The translations under genes were made by a program, and so were the position numbers. A model generated the notes under the pieces. It was not told the DNA's origin, made no database searches, and saw only the letters and a list, made by a program, of their open reading frames with translations. Positions 42,995 through 51,990 of a DNA stretch of 53,301 nucleotides are shown here, one piece after another (the stretch's first letter is position 1; each line of letters starts with the position of its first letter). Source of the DNA: DAOUFU01 sp034429275 (lineage in GTDB: Bacteria; Chloroflexota; Anaerolineae; Aggregatilineales; Aggregatilineaceae); assembly GCA_034429275.1 (NCBI GenBank), contig DAOUFU010000173.1, positions 1 to 53,301 on the forward strand, written 5' to 3'.

Positions 42995-44332
42995 TCAGCC
43001 CTTCAATCCAGTGGTTGCAATGCCTTCGGTAAACTGGCGCTGCGCGATCAGGTAGACGATCAGCACCGGGATCAGGGTGATCACCGAACCGGCCATCAGC
43101 AGATTCAAGTTGGCTCCAGCCTCGGTAGTGAAGGCATACAGCCCATACGAAATTGGCCGCCATTTGTCTGTGAAAGTGACCAACAGAGGCCACTCGAGCG
43201 CGTTCCAGGTGCCGATGAAAGTGAAAATGATGGTGGTGACTATGGCGGCACGTGAGATAGGGACGACGATCTGGAACAGGAAGCGGAAATGCCCGGCCCC
43301 ATCGATTCGGGCAGCGTCCCACAGTTCATCGGGAATCTGCATAAAAAACTGCCTGAGCAAAAAGATGCTAAATGTGCTGGCCAGGAAGGGGAAGACCAGC
43401 GCGGGCCAGCTATCCATCCAGCGCCAGACAATGGGACCATCCACCTCAAAGAGGCTGCCCAGGCCCAATACATCATCGAGGCCGAGGCTGTCCAGGGCGT
43501 CGTGAATCGGTTCGGCAATCGAGCGACGGGCATCGGTGATGCCCCATTCCTCTTGTTTTTGGGGAAAATTCTCCACAAAAAAGCGGTTGATGCTGGTCAC
43601 GGTGTTACGGTTGGGGATCAGCACCACCATGGTGGGGATGAAGATGGTTGCCAGGAAGATGCTGAACAGCAGGTTGCTGCCGGGGAACTCAATCCGCGCG
43701 AAGGCATAAGCGGCCAGAATGGAGGTAATCGTCTGCGCGATGATCGTCAGCGCGGTAATCTTGAGACTGTTGTAGAAATAGCGAGAGAAATTGGATTCAT
43801 CCCAGGCTTCGATGTAATGCGCACTGCCCCCTACGATCACATAGCGCGCATCCGTGCTCCAAAATTCGCGCAGCACCGGGAGATCGATTTTGACGTGCAA
43901 GGCGGCATAGCCATATCGCTGGGTGCGCAGGTACTCATCAAGAGTTAACTCGCGCCGGAGCTTGCTGGACTCGATCTGAGTGCGCACATCGCGCAGGTAG
44001 CGCGGGGTTTCACCGGCGTCGAGATAGTCCTGCAGTGGGCGAGCCAGGTCCGCTTCGGTGACGCGCGTGATGCTCATAAACGGAATAGTCGGGATGAAGT
44101 GTCCGCGCGCAATGTCGCCCTGGCTTTGCAGAGAGGTGCTGATCATCCACAAAAACGGCATCACAAACAGCGTCGCGCCCAGAGTCAGGACGATATAGAC
44201 CAGGATGCGGAAGGGCTTGAGGTGGATGCGCTGGCGCTGCGGAGCAGCCGCCGACGCAGCCTGCGCCCCGGTCAGGGGAGGCGTGATGGTCGTCGCTGTG
44301 GGGGATGAAGTTGTAGATGGATGGCTAGCCAT
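42995..44332 (-). CDS. carbohydrate ABC transporter permease (MalG-like) with insertions
   Basis: The 445-residue MetI-fold permease has TM1 ILVYIVLTLGATLFVMPFLW, the EAA loop WDAARIDGAGHFRFLFQIVVP and the C-terminal end typical of MalG-type subunits. Between TM1 and TM2 is a roughly 120-residue periplasmic insertion, and a second of about 80 residues follows NRNTVTSIN. Ordinary family members are about 280 residues. It overlaps the upstream permease gene by 8 bases. No binding protein or ATPase gene is beside it. Confidence 0.87.
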   Translation of the reverse strand: MASHPSTTSSPTATTITPPLTGAQAASAAAPQRQRIHLKPFRILVYIVLTLGATLFVMPFLWMISTSLQSQGDIARGHFIPTIPFMSITRVTEADLARPLQDYLDAGETPRYLRDVRTQIESSKLRRELTLDEYLRTQRYGYAALHVKIDLPVLREFWSTDARYVIVGGSAHYIEAWDESNFSRYFYNSLKITALTIIAQTITSILAAYAFARIEFPGSNLLFSIFLATIFIPTMVVLIPNRNTVTSINRFFVENFPQKQEEWGITDARRSIAEPIHDALDSLGLDDVLGLGSLFEVDGPIVWRWMDSWPALVFPFLASTFSIFLLRQFFMQIPDELWDAARIDGAGHFRFLFQIVVPISRAAIVTTIIFTFIGTWNALEWPLLVTFTDKWRPISYGLYAFTTEAGANLNLLMAGSVITLIPVLIVYLIAQRQFTEGIATTGLKG

Positions 44333-46838
44333 AGAAGACTTGCTCCCTTGCCAGACGGTTTTGGACCAGGGTCAGGATCAGGATCACGCCGAAGAGGGCG
44401 AACGCCAGCGCTGCCGCATAGCCAGGATCGTTGGCGGAGTAGAGTACATTGAAAATGTGCACACTCATGGTGTCGATTTCTTTGCCGGTGGCCTGACTGC
44501 GCAGCACATAGATGTGAGAGAACGCCTTGAAAGTGCCGATGATCGACAGCATGGACAGGAAAAACGTGGTGGGCGACAGCAGGGGTAGGGTGATGCTGCG
44601 GAAACGCGACCAGCGTCCCGCTCCATCCACCTGTGCCGCCTCATAAAGCTCTGTCGGGATTGCACCCAGGCCGGCCAGAAACACCACAGCATTGTACCCG
44701 GCAAATACCCAGATGTTGTAGAGAATGACGGTCGTCAGGGCCAGGCTGGGACCGGCCAGTGAGTCTGGGATGTTGAGCGGATTGCCGCCCAGAATGTGTT
44801 GGTAGGCCAGGCGAATGATCCCGTTCGGTTCTTTCAGCCAGGTCATGGCAGGCAGACCAACCAACCCTAACGCCTGGTTTGCCAGGCTTTGTTTGTTCAG
44901 GCTGAAGATGATCAGGAACACGGTAGAGGTGGCCACGCTGGGCGCGATGTAGGGCATGAAGTAGATCACGCGGTACAACGACTTGCCCCAGTCAATTTCG
45001 GAGAAGAGCAGGTATGCCAGAAACAGCCCCAGGCCCAGTTGAACGGGTACGGTACCCGCTGAATAGATCGCTGTGCGCCACAGCGAGTCAAGCGCCTCTT
45101 CGGTTTCGCGCCCGCCCAGGGTAAGCGTGCGGGGCAGTTCGCTGAGCATGAGCCAGCCGCCTACCATCATGCCGATGGCCAACAGCAAGGTGGCTCCAAA
45201 GCCAGCTTTTGATTCCCGCTGCTGCAAACTTTGCCATACCAGATAGGCTGCGCCAATTAGTGATGCGCCCACCAGGACCAGCAGCACCTGAGGCCAATAG
45301 AGAAGCTGGGCCTGGAGAACTTCGGTACGCAGGATTGGGTTGGGGCGCTGGCCAGTCGCATACTCATAGGCCCATTTGAACTGCTCTTCGCTAAGGGCTG
45401 CCATGCCGTGCGCGGCCTGCTTGTTCAACTGCATGGCCCCGATCAGGTAGAATGCGGCAAATCCTACGCAGATTCCCAACACGACTCGGAGCCAATGTAG
45501 CGCGCGATGCAGCCGGGGCTGCTCATCGTCGTCAACTCGGCGGCGTACCCAGGTGACCAGGTAAATGGTACCCAAAGAGATGAACACCAGCATGGTCGCG
45601 TAAATCTGTTTGCGCAGGGGTTCGGTGTGCCCGCCTCGCCGGACCACAGCTTCACCCACATCGAGGGCGGAGAAAATCCGCGTCTGACGTACGGCGGCAG
45701 GGTTGTCTGCCGTCAGACTGACGGTTAGTTTTTCGCCGGCTGGCAAACCGGTCAACAGCCCCTCGGCTACAGAACCATCGGCCAGCACGACCATGATCTT
45801 CTGCTTGTTGGCAAATTCCGCTTCCAGGCGAGAGACACGGTTAGCCGGAAACTGACTGTAGGCCTCGGCAGCCAACGGCGCTTCGATGACCTCACCGCCG
45901 ATCTCTACTTCCACCGTGACTTCTTCGGTAAGGCTGAGGCCGCTGATCAGGCCGTTGTCATCGGTAACGAATACGGTGCCTTCGAGCACCTTCTGGTTGA
46001 AGATCGTGCGAGCGATAGACTGTGCCTGTTCGACATCGCCTTCAAGCTGATCGATGGTATATAGACCGAGCAGGATCGCGGCCAGCATCGTTGTGCCCAT
46101 GGTGATCGTGCTGCCAATGTAGGCGCGCGACCGGATACGCGCGAGAATGGGCAAACCCACATAAGCCAGGCCGATCATGGTGGCTGCCAGCACCAGCCAA
46201 CCCGCTGTGCCGAGGTCCAGCCTGTCGATCAATTGAGGGCCTAAAATCCACGCCAGGCCAAAAGCGGCCAGTATTCCCATGATGAGCGCGAGTGTTCTGG
46301 GCGCATCGGCCTGGCGGTGGGTGGCAGAAAGCTGCAGGTGGTTCGCGCCCACATAGCCTGCTGTCGCCAGGAGCAGCATGATCACCGGAAACCAGGACAC
46401 TCCGTCTGCACCGGTGACCAACACGAACGCCGCGCTTATGATGCCTGCGCCGGTCAGCAGCCCTGGCAGCACAAATAGCCAGGCGACACTGCGGCCTGTG
46501 TCGAGGTCATGCTGGCGCGCGCTGCGCCATGCGCGGTAGCCGCTGTAAATGAACACCAGGCACAAAGCGAACAGGATAATATAGGTCAGGCTGCCCATCG
46601 CGCGCAGATAGTTTTCCAGCCCGACATATTTGTTGGTGATGGGCGAGCCGGACTTAAGACTCTCATAGAACCCGGCAATCACGGGCCACAGACCAAAAAC
46701 AAGCGTGGCAAGAGTCGCTGGGAACACAAAGAGGTAACCGGTGATCGCCTCCTGGATCTTGCGGCGGCGTTTGCCTGTGATCAGTTGCTGCTCAATGGCG
46801 TCCTGGTGAAGGTGTGGATCGATAGTTGCTGCCGTCAT
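44325..46838 (-). CDS. ABC transporter permease (MalF-like) with ~500-residue insertion
   Basis: The 837-residue protein starts with TM1 (TGYLFVFPATLATLVFGLWP, 34-53). It then has about eight further hydrophobic helices and a soluble beta-rich region near residues 280-405 (GTVFVTDDNGLISGLSL, VVLADGSVAEGLLTG). The normal MetI core occupies about residues 590-835 with EAA loop ELYEAAQVDGAGRW. Typical relatives are near 300 residues, although MalF itself carries one large periplasmic loop. ATG 46838 (after AAGGA) or GTG 46841. It forms an operon with the second permease. Confidence 0.86.
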   Translation of the reverse strand: MTAATIDPHLHQDAIEQQLITGKRRRKIQEAITGYLFVFPATLATLVFGLWPVIAGFYESLKSGSPITNKYVGLENYLRAMGSLTYIILFALCLVFIYSGYRAWRSARQHDLDTGRSVAWLFVLPGLLTGAGIISAAFVLVTGADGVSWFPVIMLLLATAGYVGANHLQLSATHRQADAPRTLALIMGILAAFGLAWILGPQLIDRLDLGTAGWLVLAATMIGLAYVGLPILARIRSRAYIGSTITMGTTMLAAILLGLYTIDQLEGDVEQAQSIARTIFNQKVLEGTVFVTDDNGLISGLSLTEEVTVEVEIGGEVIEAPLAAEAYSQFPANRVSRLEAEFANKQKIMVVLADGSVAEGLLTGLPAGEKLTVSLTADNPAAVRQTRIFSALDVGEAVVRRGGHTEPLRKQIYATMLVFISLGTIYLVTWVRRRVDDDEQPRLHRALHWLRVVLGICVGFAAFYLIGAMQLNKQAAHGMAALSEEQFKWAYEYATGQRPNPILRTEVLQAQLLYWPQVLLVLVGASLIGAAYLVWQSLQQRESKAGFGATLLLAIGMMVGGWLMLSELPRTLTLGGRETEEALDSLWRTAIYSAGTVPVQLGLGLFLAYLLFSEIDWGKSLYRVIYFMPYIAPSVATSTVFLIIFSLNKQSLANQALGLVGLPAMTWLKEPNGIIRLAYQHILGGNPLNIPDSLAGPSLALTTVILYNIWVFAGYNAVVFLAGLGAIPTELYEAAQVDGAGRWSRFRSITLPLLSPTTFFLSMLSIIGTFKAFSHIYVLRSQATGKEIDTMSVHIFNVLYSANDPGYAAALAFALFGVILILTLVQNRLAREQVFYG

Positions 46839-47156
46839 CACGGTTGTCCTTGGTCACGGCTCGTTGCATGGAACGCTGATCCGAAGGAGTTATCCAGTTG
46901 CCTGGTGTGCCCAGGCTGTGTTGGGTCTCAAGAATGCTGCTGTTCTGCTTGACAGCCCTGGAACATGTTGCGATTGTAACGGAAGATGACCTGGGTGCAA
47001 ATTCGCATTGCCTGGTCTGCCCCAATCACTGTCGGATCACCGATAATCTTAACCTGAGCGGAATTGGGGCACAAAAATGCAGCGCGTGTTTGTGCCGGGT
47101 GAAGTAGTATAATGAGGCTTCGCGTCAGGGGACGTTTTCTGAATTTTGGAGATGAT
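46839..47156. promoter_or_regulatory. 318-base divergent gap
   Basis: It separates the permease operon (minus) from the methyltransferase gene (plus). No gene is seen. It has TTGACA at about 46949 without a good -10 partner, and a perfect TATAAT at 47108-47113. Confidence 0.4.
47108..47113 (+). promoter_or_regulatory. TATAAT -10 element of methyltransferase gene
   Basis: TATAAT lies 44 bases before ATG 47157. It overlaps the upstream extension of the frame from 47112, which argues against that earlier start. The -35 region is weak. Confidence 0.5.
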
Positions 47157-48029
47157 ATGCGCCATTATCATGAACAGAACCGGGCGGCCTGGAATGCGGC
47201 CACTCAACAGCACAACAGCCATAAAGGTGATCAGGCGGCATTTCTGCGGGCGGGCGGCAGCACGCTGTTCCCTGAAGAAATCGCGCTGTTGGGGGAGGTG
47301 CGTGGGAAATCGCTCCTTCATCTCCAATGTAATGCCGGCCAGGATACGCTGAGCATTGCTACTACACTTGGAGCGTCTGTCACGGGGGTGGATATCAGCG
47401 ATGAAGCGATCGAGTTTGCCCGAAAGCTGGCACATGACAGCGGTATCCCTGGTGAGTTTGTGCGGGCCGATGTGTACGATTGGTTCGAGGCGAACACCCA
47501 ACAATATGACGTAGTGTTTGCCTCGTATGGGGTGATCTGTTGGCTGTCGGACCTGTTCAGTTGGGGGCGCGGTATCGCGGCGGCACTCAAACCGGGCGGG
47601 TACTTCGTGCTGGTGGAATTTCACCCAATCTTGGGTTTGCTTGATGGCGTGTTCAGTGGAGACTGGTCACAGGCGGGGGATTACCTGGGAGGCAAGCACC
47701 TGGCGTTCGATGTAGGGATCGGCGATTATGTGGCCATGTCGGGCGCAGGGCTGACACTGGATGGCAGACCTATTCCCAAAGCTGCCGAATGGGTGAACCC
47801 CAACCCATCGCACGAATTTGCCTGGGGAATCGCCGATACGCTGAGCGCATTATTGGAGGCTGGGCTGACTCTGACTGCGGTGCACGAATATCCGTATTGC
47901 AACGGCTACAAGCCGTTTCCCGATCGGATGATCGAAGGGCCGGGACGACGCATGACGTTTGGTGAGGGTATGCCCCAAATTCCGTTAATGTTCGCGGTGC
48001 GCGCGGAAAAACGCGCCCTGGCGAAGTGA
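47157..48029 (+). CDS. class I SAM-dependent methyltransferase
   Basis: The 290-residue protein has the SAM-binding motif I LLHLQCNAGQDTLSIA, acidic motif II VTGVDISDEAIEFARK, VRADVYDW and FASYGVICWL, then LKPGGYFVLVEFHP. The start MRHYHEQNRAAWN resembles small-molecule methyltransferases. GGAG precedes ATG 47157. The stop codon lies in the loop of the convergent terminator. The substrate is unknown. Confidence 0.88.
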   Translation: MRHYHEQNRAAWNAATQQHNSHKGDQAAFLRAGGSTLFPEEIALLGEVRGKSLLHLQCNAGQDTLSIATTLGASVTGVDISDEAIEFARKLAHDSGIPGEFVRADVYDWFEANTQQYDVVFASYGVICWLSDLFSWGRGIAAALKPGGYFVLVEFHPILGLLDGVFSGDWSQAGDYLGGKHLAFDVGIGDYVAMSGAGLTLDGRPIPKAAEWVNPNPSHEFAWGIADTLSALLEAGLTLTAVHEYPYCNGYKPFPDRMIEGPGRRMTFGEGMPQIPLMFAVRAEKRALAK

Positions 48030-48046
48030 GCACCTGCCAGGGCGCG
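48007..48046. terminator. terminator overlapping the methyltransferase 3' end
   Basis: CGCGCCCTGGC (48012-48022) pairs with GCCAGGGCGCG (48036-48046). On the minus strand it is followed by TTTTT (48011-48007), so it serves the YeiH gene ending at 48082. The TGA of the plus-strand gene (48027-48029) sits in the loop. Confidence 0.75.
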
Positions 48047-48081
48047 TACTATACAGTTCTTTCGATTCGCCTGTTCCGCGT

Positions 48082-49194
48082 CTAGGCTCCCAGCACGCCG
48101 AAGATGAGCGAGGCGACGATCAAGGCCAGCACGGTATTAAACACCGTCGCAGCCAGATAGACTGAGATCGGTTTCGATCCCATCTTGCGCAGTTCGCCAA
48201 CCGCCAGTTCCAGCCCAATGCAAATGAATGCCAGGGCAAAGAGCCACTGGGTGATCAACTTGAGATCGACGACATCAGTCGCTTTGTCCAGAAACCCTAT
48301 CGAGGCCAGAATGGACGCCAGGACAAAGCCGATCACGAACTTTGGGAACCGCTGCCAGATCACATTCGTGCCGGGACGTTTGCCTTTTTTGCGTTCCACA
48401 ACCATCGAGAAATAGAGCGACAAGCCAAACGCGGCGAACCCAATCATCACGTTTTGTGACAGCTTGACCACTGTCGCCACTTTTTGTGCTTCAGGACCGT
48501 GCAGCGTCCCTGCGCCTACCACGGCTGCCGTTGTGTCGATATTGCCACCGAACCACGCGCCTGCTACATCATTGGACAAACCCATCGCGTCCGCTGCAAT
48601 GGGCGCGAGGACCATCAGCGGGAGAGCCGTGAAGATCACCAGTGCCGAGACATAGGTGACCTCTTCCTTCTTGGCCATGACAGCTCCTGCTGCCGCAATG
48701 GCTGCCGATACCCCGCAGATGGATACGGCTGTCGCCATTACGGCGCGCAGTGTATCGGGGAGTTTTAGACGCCCGCCAAGCCACCAGGTGAAGAAGAACA
48801 CCGAGGTGACCATGATAATGGCCTGGAATAGCCCGCCTGCTCCTTTTTCGACCAGGTCTCCCAGGGCGATCTGTGTGCCCAGGATAACAACGCCGATCTT
48901 GAGATAGAGTTCGGTGCGAATTGCCGGGCGGACAAAGTCGTACAGCTTGGTCAGCCGCAGGATGGCATTGGCAATCAGGCCTACGATAACCGCAGTGAGG
49001 GGGTATTCAAAGGGGTTGCGGGTGAGGTGCTTGCCGTTGATTTCCAGGTCCTGAAAACGCTCGCTAATGGCCAGGTCTAGTTCGGCGACCAGAATCGTGA
49101 GAGCAATGAGCAGGAGCGAGCCGGTAACGAATCCCACGAAGGCGGGCGTTCGTAGCCGTGCCGCAACGGTTTGCATCTGAGCTTTAGTGATCAT
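48082..49194 (-). CDS. YeiH-family putative sulfate exporter
   Basis: The 370-residue membrane protein belongs to the YeiH/UPF0324 family, with about ten helices. Markers are VIVGLIANAILR, TELYLKIGVVILGTQIAL, the CGVSAAIAAAGAV segment, WFGGNIDTTAAVVGAG and KLSQNVMIGFAAF. The export role is assigned to the family, not proven here. GGAGAG lies upstream of the ATG. A 54-residue membrane protein gene ends 21 bases upstream on the same strand. Confidence 0.88.
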   Translation of the reverse strand: MITKAQMQTVAARLRTPAFVGFVTGSLLLIALTILVAELDLAISERFQDLEINGKHLTRNPFEYPLTAVIVGLIANAILRLTKLYDFVRPAIRTELYLKIGVVILGTQIALGDLVEKGAGGLFQAIIMVTSVFFFTWWLGGRLKLPDTLRAVMATAVSICGVSAAIAAAGAVMAKKEEVTYVSALVIFTALPLMVLAPIAADAMGLSNDVAGAWFGGNIDTTAAVVGAGTLHGPEAQKVATVVKLSQNVMIGFAAFGLSLYFSMVVERKKGKRPGTNVIWQRFPKFVIGFVLASILASIGFLDKATDVVDLKLITQWLFALAFICIGLELAVGELRKMGSKPISVYLAATVFNTVLALIVASLIFGVLGA

Positions 49195-49215
49195 GCAGCG
49201 TTTCTCTCCTGCTCG

Positions 49216-49380
49216 TCATTTCTTGAACCACTCAAAGAGGGGCCATTTCACATTGAAGTCGGCAAATCGAACCAACAAGATAAGAACAACACCTATGGCA
49301 GTAGCCAGCCAGTCTTCCGAAAGTTTTGCTTTTGGGGTAGCGGCTGCCGCAGACTTTTTCCGGGGTTTTGCGCGCGTCAT
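49216..49380 (-). CDS. 54-residue single-pass membrane protein upstream of YeiH gene
   Basis: The frame reads from ATG 49380 to TGA 49216-49218. It has a basic, Ala/Lys-rich N-terminus (MTRAKPRKKSAAAATPKAKL), SEDW, one hydrophobic helix (LATAIGVVLILLVRF), and a Trp/Phe-rich end. A perfect AGGAGG lies 11 bases before the ATG. It is a small integral protein with its positive end inside. It lies 21 bases before the transporter gene and is probably cotranscribed. It could be a subunit or a detached N-terminal segment of the transporter. Confidence 0.72.
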   Translation of the reverse strand: MTRAKPRKKSAAAATPKAKLSEDWLATAIGVVLILLVRFADFNVKWPLFEWFKK

Positions 49381-49482
49381 CGTTGAATTATCCTCCTGAA
49401 TGGAGTGTTATTCTATCACTCGCCGTCAATGGATCAATCCATGTTCGCTGTACTATCGGCAGAAGGATTTGATTGGTACAGC

Positions 49483-50628
49483 TTATGTGCCACGCAGCCG
49501 CGGGTCGAGAGCATCTCGCAGACCGTCGCCCAGGAAGTTGAAAGCCAGTGTTGTCAGGACCAGCGCGATGCTGGGCACCACCAGGATGTGACGATTTGAG
49601 AAGAACCCGCCCTGGTTGCGGACCTCGCTGATCATTGCGCCCCAGCTTGGGGTGCCCGGCTGTACACCCAGCCCGATAAAGCTCAGGAATGCTTCGGTGA
49701 AGATGTAGCCCGGAATGGCCAGGGTCTCGGCGACGATCAGGGGGCCGATCACGTTGGGGAGCAGATGGACAAAAATGATCCGACGGTTACTGGCTCCAAC
49801 GGCGCGGGCGGCTTCGACGAATTCTTTCTCGCGGTAAGACAGAACCTGTCCGCGAGCCAGGCGAGCCATGCCGATCCAGCTCAGCGCGCCCAGGGCGATG
49901 AACAGGAACAGCAAGCCGCCCATGTCCTTATTCAGTTCGAGCACGAATCCCACAAAACCCGTTCGCCCGGAATCCTGGTATTGGCGGGCGATTTCGGTAA
50001 AGAACACCTGCAGCAGGATGATCAGGACCAGGCTGGGGATGCCGTACATAAAATCAATGAACCGCATCATGACCATATCGACCCGGCCACCATAAAAGCC
50101 GGAGATGACGCCGTAGATCAGGCCAACGATCAGGCTCATAGTCGCGCCGAGAACGCCCACGGCCAGCGAGACTTGCGCGCCGTAGATGGTCTGAGTCAGC
50201 CAGTCTTTGCCACTGCTATCGCCCCCGGCAAGGTATACCCACTGGCGCTGGGTCAGGTCCGGCATCTCACGAAAGCAGTACTTGCTCTGGACGTAGACCA
50301 GCGCTTCATCACTCAACCAACCACACCAATAGGGGTTCATTTCCAACCCATCCCGCGCGGCGAGGCCAGGATCGGGATAGGGGTCCTGTTGGGGCAGCCC
50401 AATCGGGTTGATGGTGTGGCGGGCTTTGGCCCCGGTGCGCGCGTCGAGTAGTTCCAGATGGGTAAGCAGCGGCGCGCTGATCGCCAACAGCACGATACAC
50501 GACAGCAGGCCGAGGGCAATCATGGATGCCCTGTTTTTGCGGAACAGGTGCCAGGCGTCGATCCAGGGGTTCGATTTGGGCTGTTTTTGTTTCAGCGAAA
50601 GAGGCTCAGCGCCATCAGCAACTGCCAT
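49483..50628 (-). CDS. Opp/Dpp-type ABC transporter permease (OppC-like)
   Basis: The 381-residue permease has the OppC N-terminal region (AWHLFRKNRASMIALGLL), TM1, and the core with DWLTQTIYGAQVSLAVG, FVEAARAVGASNRRIIFVHLLPN (EAA loop) and FLSFIGLGVQPGTPSWGAM. A roughly 70-residue periplasmic insertion carries two Cys (YWCGWL, KYCFREM) between TM1 and the core. AAGGAG precedes ATG 50628. The OppB-like gene is 85 bases upstream; no ATPases are in the window. Confidence 0.92.
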   Translation of the reverse strand: MAVADGAEPLSLKQKQPKSNPWIDAWHLFRKNRASMIALGLLSCIVLLAISAPLLTHLELLDARTGAKARHTINPIGLPQQDPYPDPGLAARDGLEMNPYWCGWLSDEALVYVQSKYCFREMPDLTQRQWVYLAGGDSSGKDWLTQTIYGAQVSLAVGVLGATMSLIVGLIYGVISGFYGGRVDMVMMRFIDFMYGIPSLVLIILLQVFFTEIARQYQDSGRTGFVGFVLELNKDMGGLLFLFIALGALSWIGMARLARGQVLSYREKEFVEAARAVGASNRRIIFVHLLPNVIGPLIVAETLAIPGYIFTEAFLSFIGLGVQPGTPSWGAMISEVRNQGGFFSNRHILVVPSIALVLTTLAFNFLGDGLRDALDPRLRGT

Positions 50629-50713
50629 TATCCAATCTCCTTCGTGATCACAGCGAGTACACCGGTCTTCGAACACAGGCCAGGTGCATCTTCGTTCCTA
50701 TGTGTCTGTGCGC

Positions 50714-51928
50714 CTAATCGAACCGGATACGCGGATCGAGCCAGGTATACATGATATCGACCAGAATGTTGCCGGTGATGAGAAAGACCGAGTAGAGGAT
50801 AGAGACGCCCATGATCATCGTGTAATCGCGGGCTGACACGCTATCCACAAAGACTTTGCCTAATCCAGGGATGACAAAGATCAGCTCGACCACGAATGTC
50901 CCAGTCAGTACGCCTGCCAGCAGTGGGCCGAGAATGGTAGCCACCGGAATCAGCGCATTTTTCAGCGCGTGAATGTAGATGACCGAGCGTTCGCGCAGCC
51001 CTTTTGCGCGGGCAGTACGCACATAATCTTCGTTCAGGACCTGGAGCAGGCTGGCGCGTGTCAGGCGCGCGATCCCGGCGCTCATACCAGTCCCCAGAGT
51101 GATCACCGGCAGCGCCAGAATTTGCAGGTAGTAGAGAGAAAGCTCTGGCCCCTGCCGCCACTGGTTCTGCTGGTCGGCGACCGGTACCCATCCCAGTTCG
51201 ACGGCGAAGATGATGATCAGGATGGGGGCGAGCACAATGGACGGAGTTGCCTGGCCAAGCACGGCAAAGAAAGTCGCGATGTAATCCACCACCGTGTTGT
51301 GATAGACGGCGGCCAGCACTCCCAGCGGTACTCCCAGCGCGAAGCCCAGGATGACGGAAAACACGCCCACCTGGATGGAGACTGGCAAGCGGCGCGAAAT
51401 CTCATCGCTCACCTGGACGTTGGAATCGCGCAGAGAGATATTCAGAGAAGGGCCGAAGTCCAGATGCAGGACACCCCACATATAGTTCCAGAACTGTGAG
51501 TCCAGTAGATCGATCTTCCATACTTTGACAGTTTTCTGGTACAGATCGCCACCGGTGCTGCCGCCATAGGTGCGGATTTCCTCACGCTGGACGGGCAGCA
51601 GATTCCAGTCGTCTCCATCGGGAAACTTGCCATCATTGGGGAGGTTGAACAGCACAGGCTTATCCAGGCCGAATTTTTCTTCGAGCTGCCGAACCAGGTA
51701 TTCGGGCATTCGGCGCTGGCCAATGGCGTTGAATGGTCCCCCTGGCAAAAGGTGCGACAGAGTAAAGGTCACCAGCATGATCGCAAACAACACCGGGAGT
51801 GCGGCCAGGATGCGCCGGATCAGGAATTTTATCATGCTAGTCCCACCCATCAGGTTGACCAGGCTGACAAGCGCCCCCTTGACGAACCCGGTGGACTGGT
51901 CGAGGGATTGTGTACGTGTCTGTGGCAT
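50714..51928 (-). CDS. Opp/Dpp-type ABC transporter permease (OppB-like)
   Basis: The 404-residue permease has FLIRRILAALPVLFAIMLVTF, LPGGPFNAIG, the EAA-type loop VRTARAKGLRERSVIYIHALKN, and FVIPGLGKVFVDSVSARDYTMIMG. A roughly 90-residue insertion lies in the first periplasmic loop. ATG 51928 has GAGGA 8 bases upstream; the conserved protein begins near ATG 51835, so the first 31 residues may be an extension or mis-start. It imports a peptide or other small ligand. Confidence 0.92.
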   Translation of the reverse strand: MPQTRTQSLDQSTGFVKGALVSLVNLMGGTSMIKFLIRRILAALPVLFAIMLVTFTLSHLLPGGPFNAIGQRRMPEYLVRQLEEKFGLDKPVLFNLPNDGKFPDGDDWNLLPVQREEIRTYGGSTGGDLYQKTVKVWKIDLLDSQFWNYMWGVLHLDFGPSLNISLRDSNVQVSDEISRRLPVSIQVGVFSVILGFALGVPLGVLAAVYHNTVVDYIATFFAVLGQATPSIVLAPILIIIFAVELGWVPVADQQNQWRQGPELSLYYLQILALPVITLGTGMSAGIARLTRASLLQVLNEDYVRTARAKGLRERSVIYIHALKNALIPVATILGPLLAGVLTGTFVVELIFVIPGLGKVFVDSVSARDYTMIMGVSILYSVFLITGNILVDIMYTWLDPRIRFD

Positions 51929-51990
51929 GATCGTGTCCTCAATTGCCGCCCGGTATATGCAAGCAATCAGGTTCGGGCGGTCCCCCGTGC

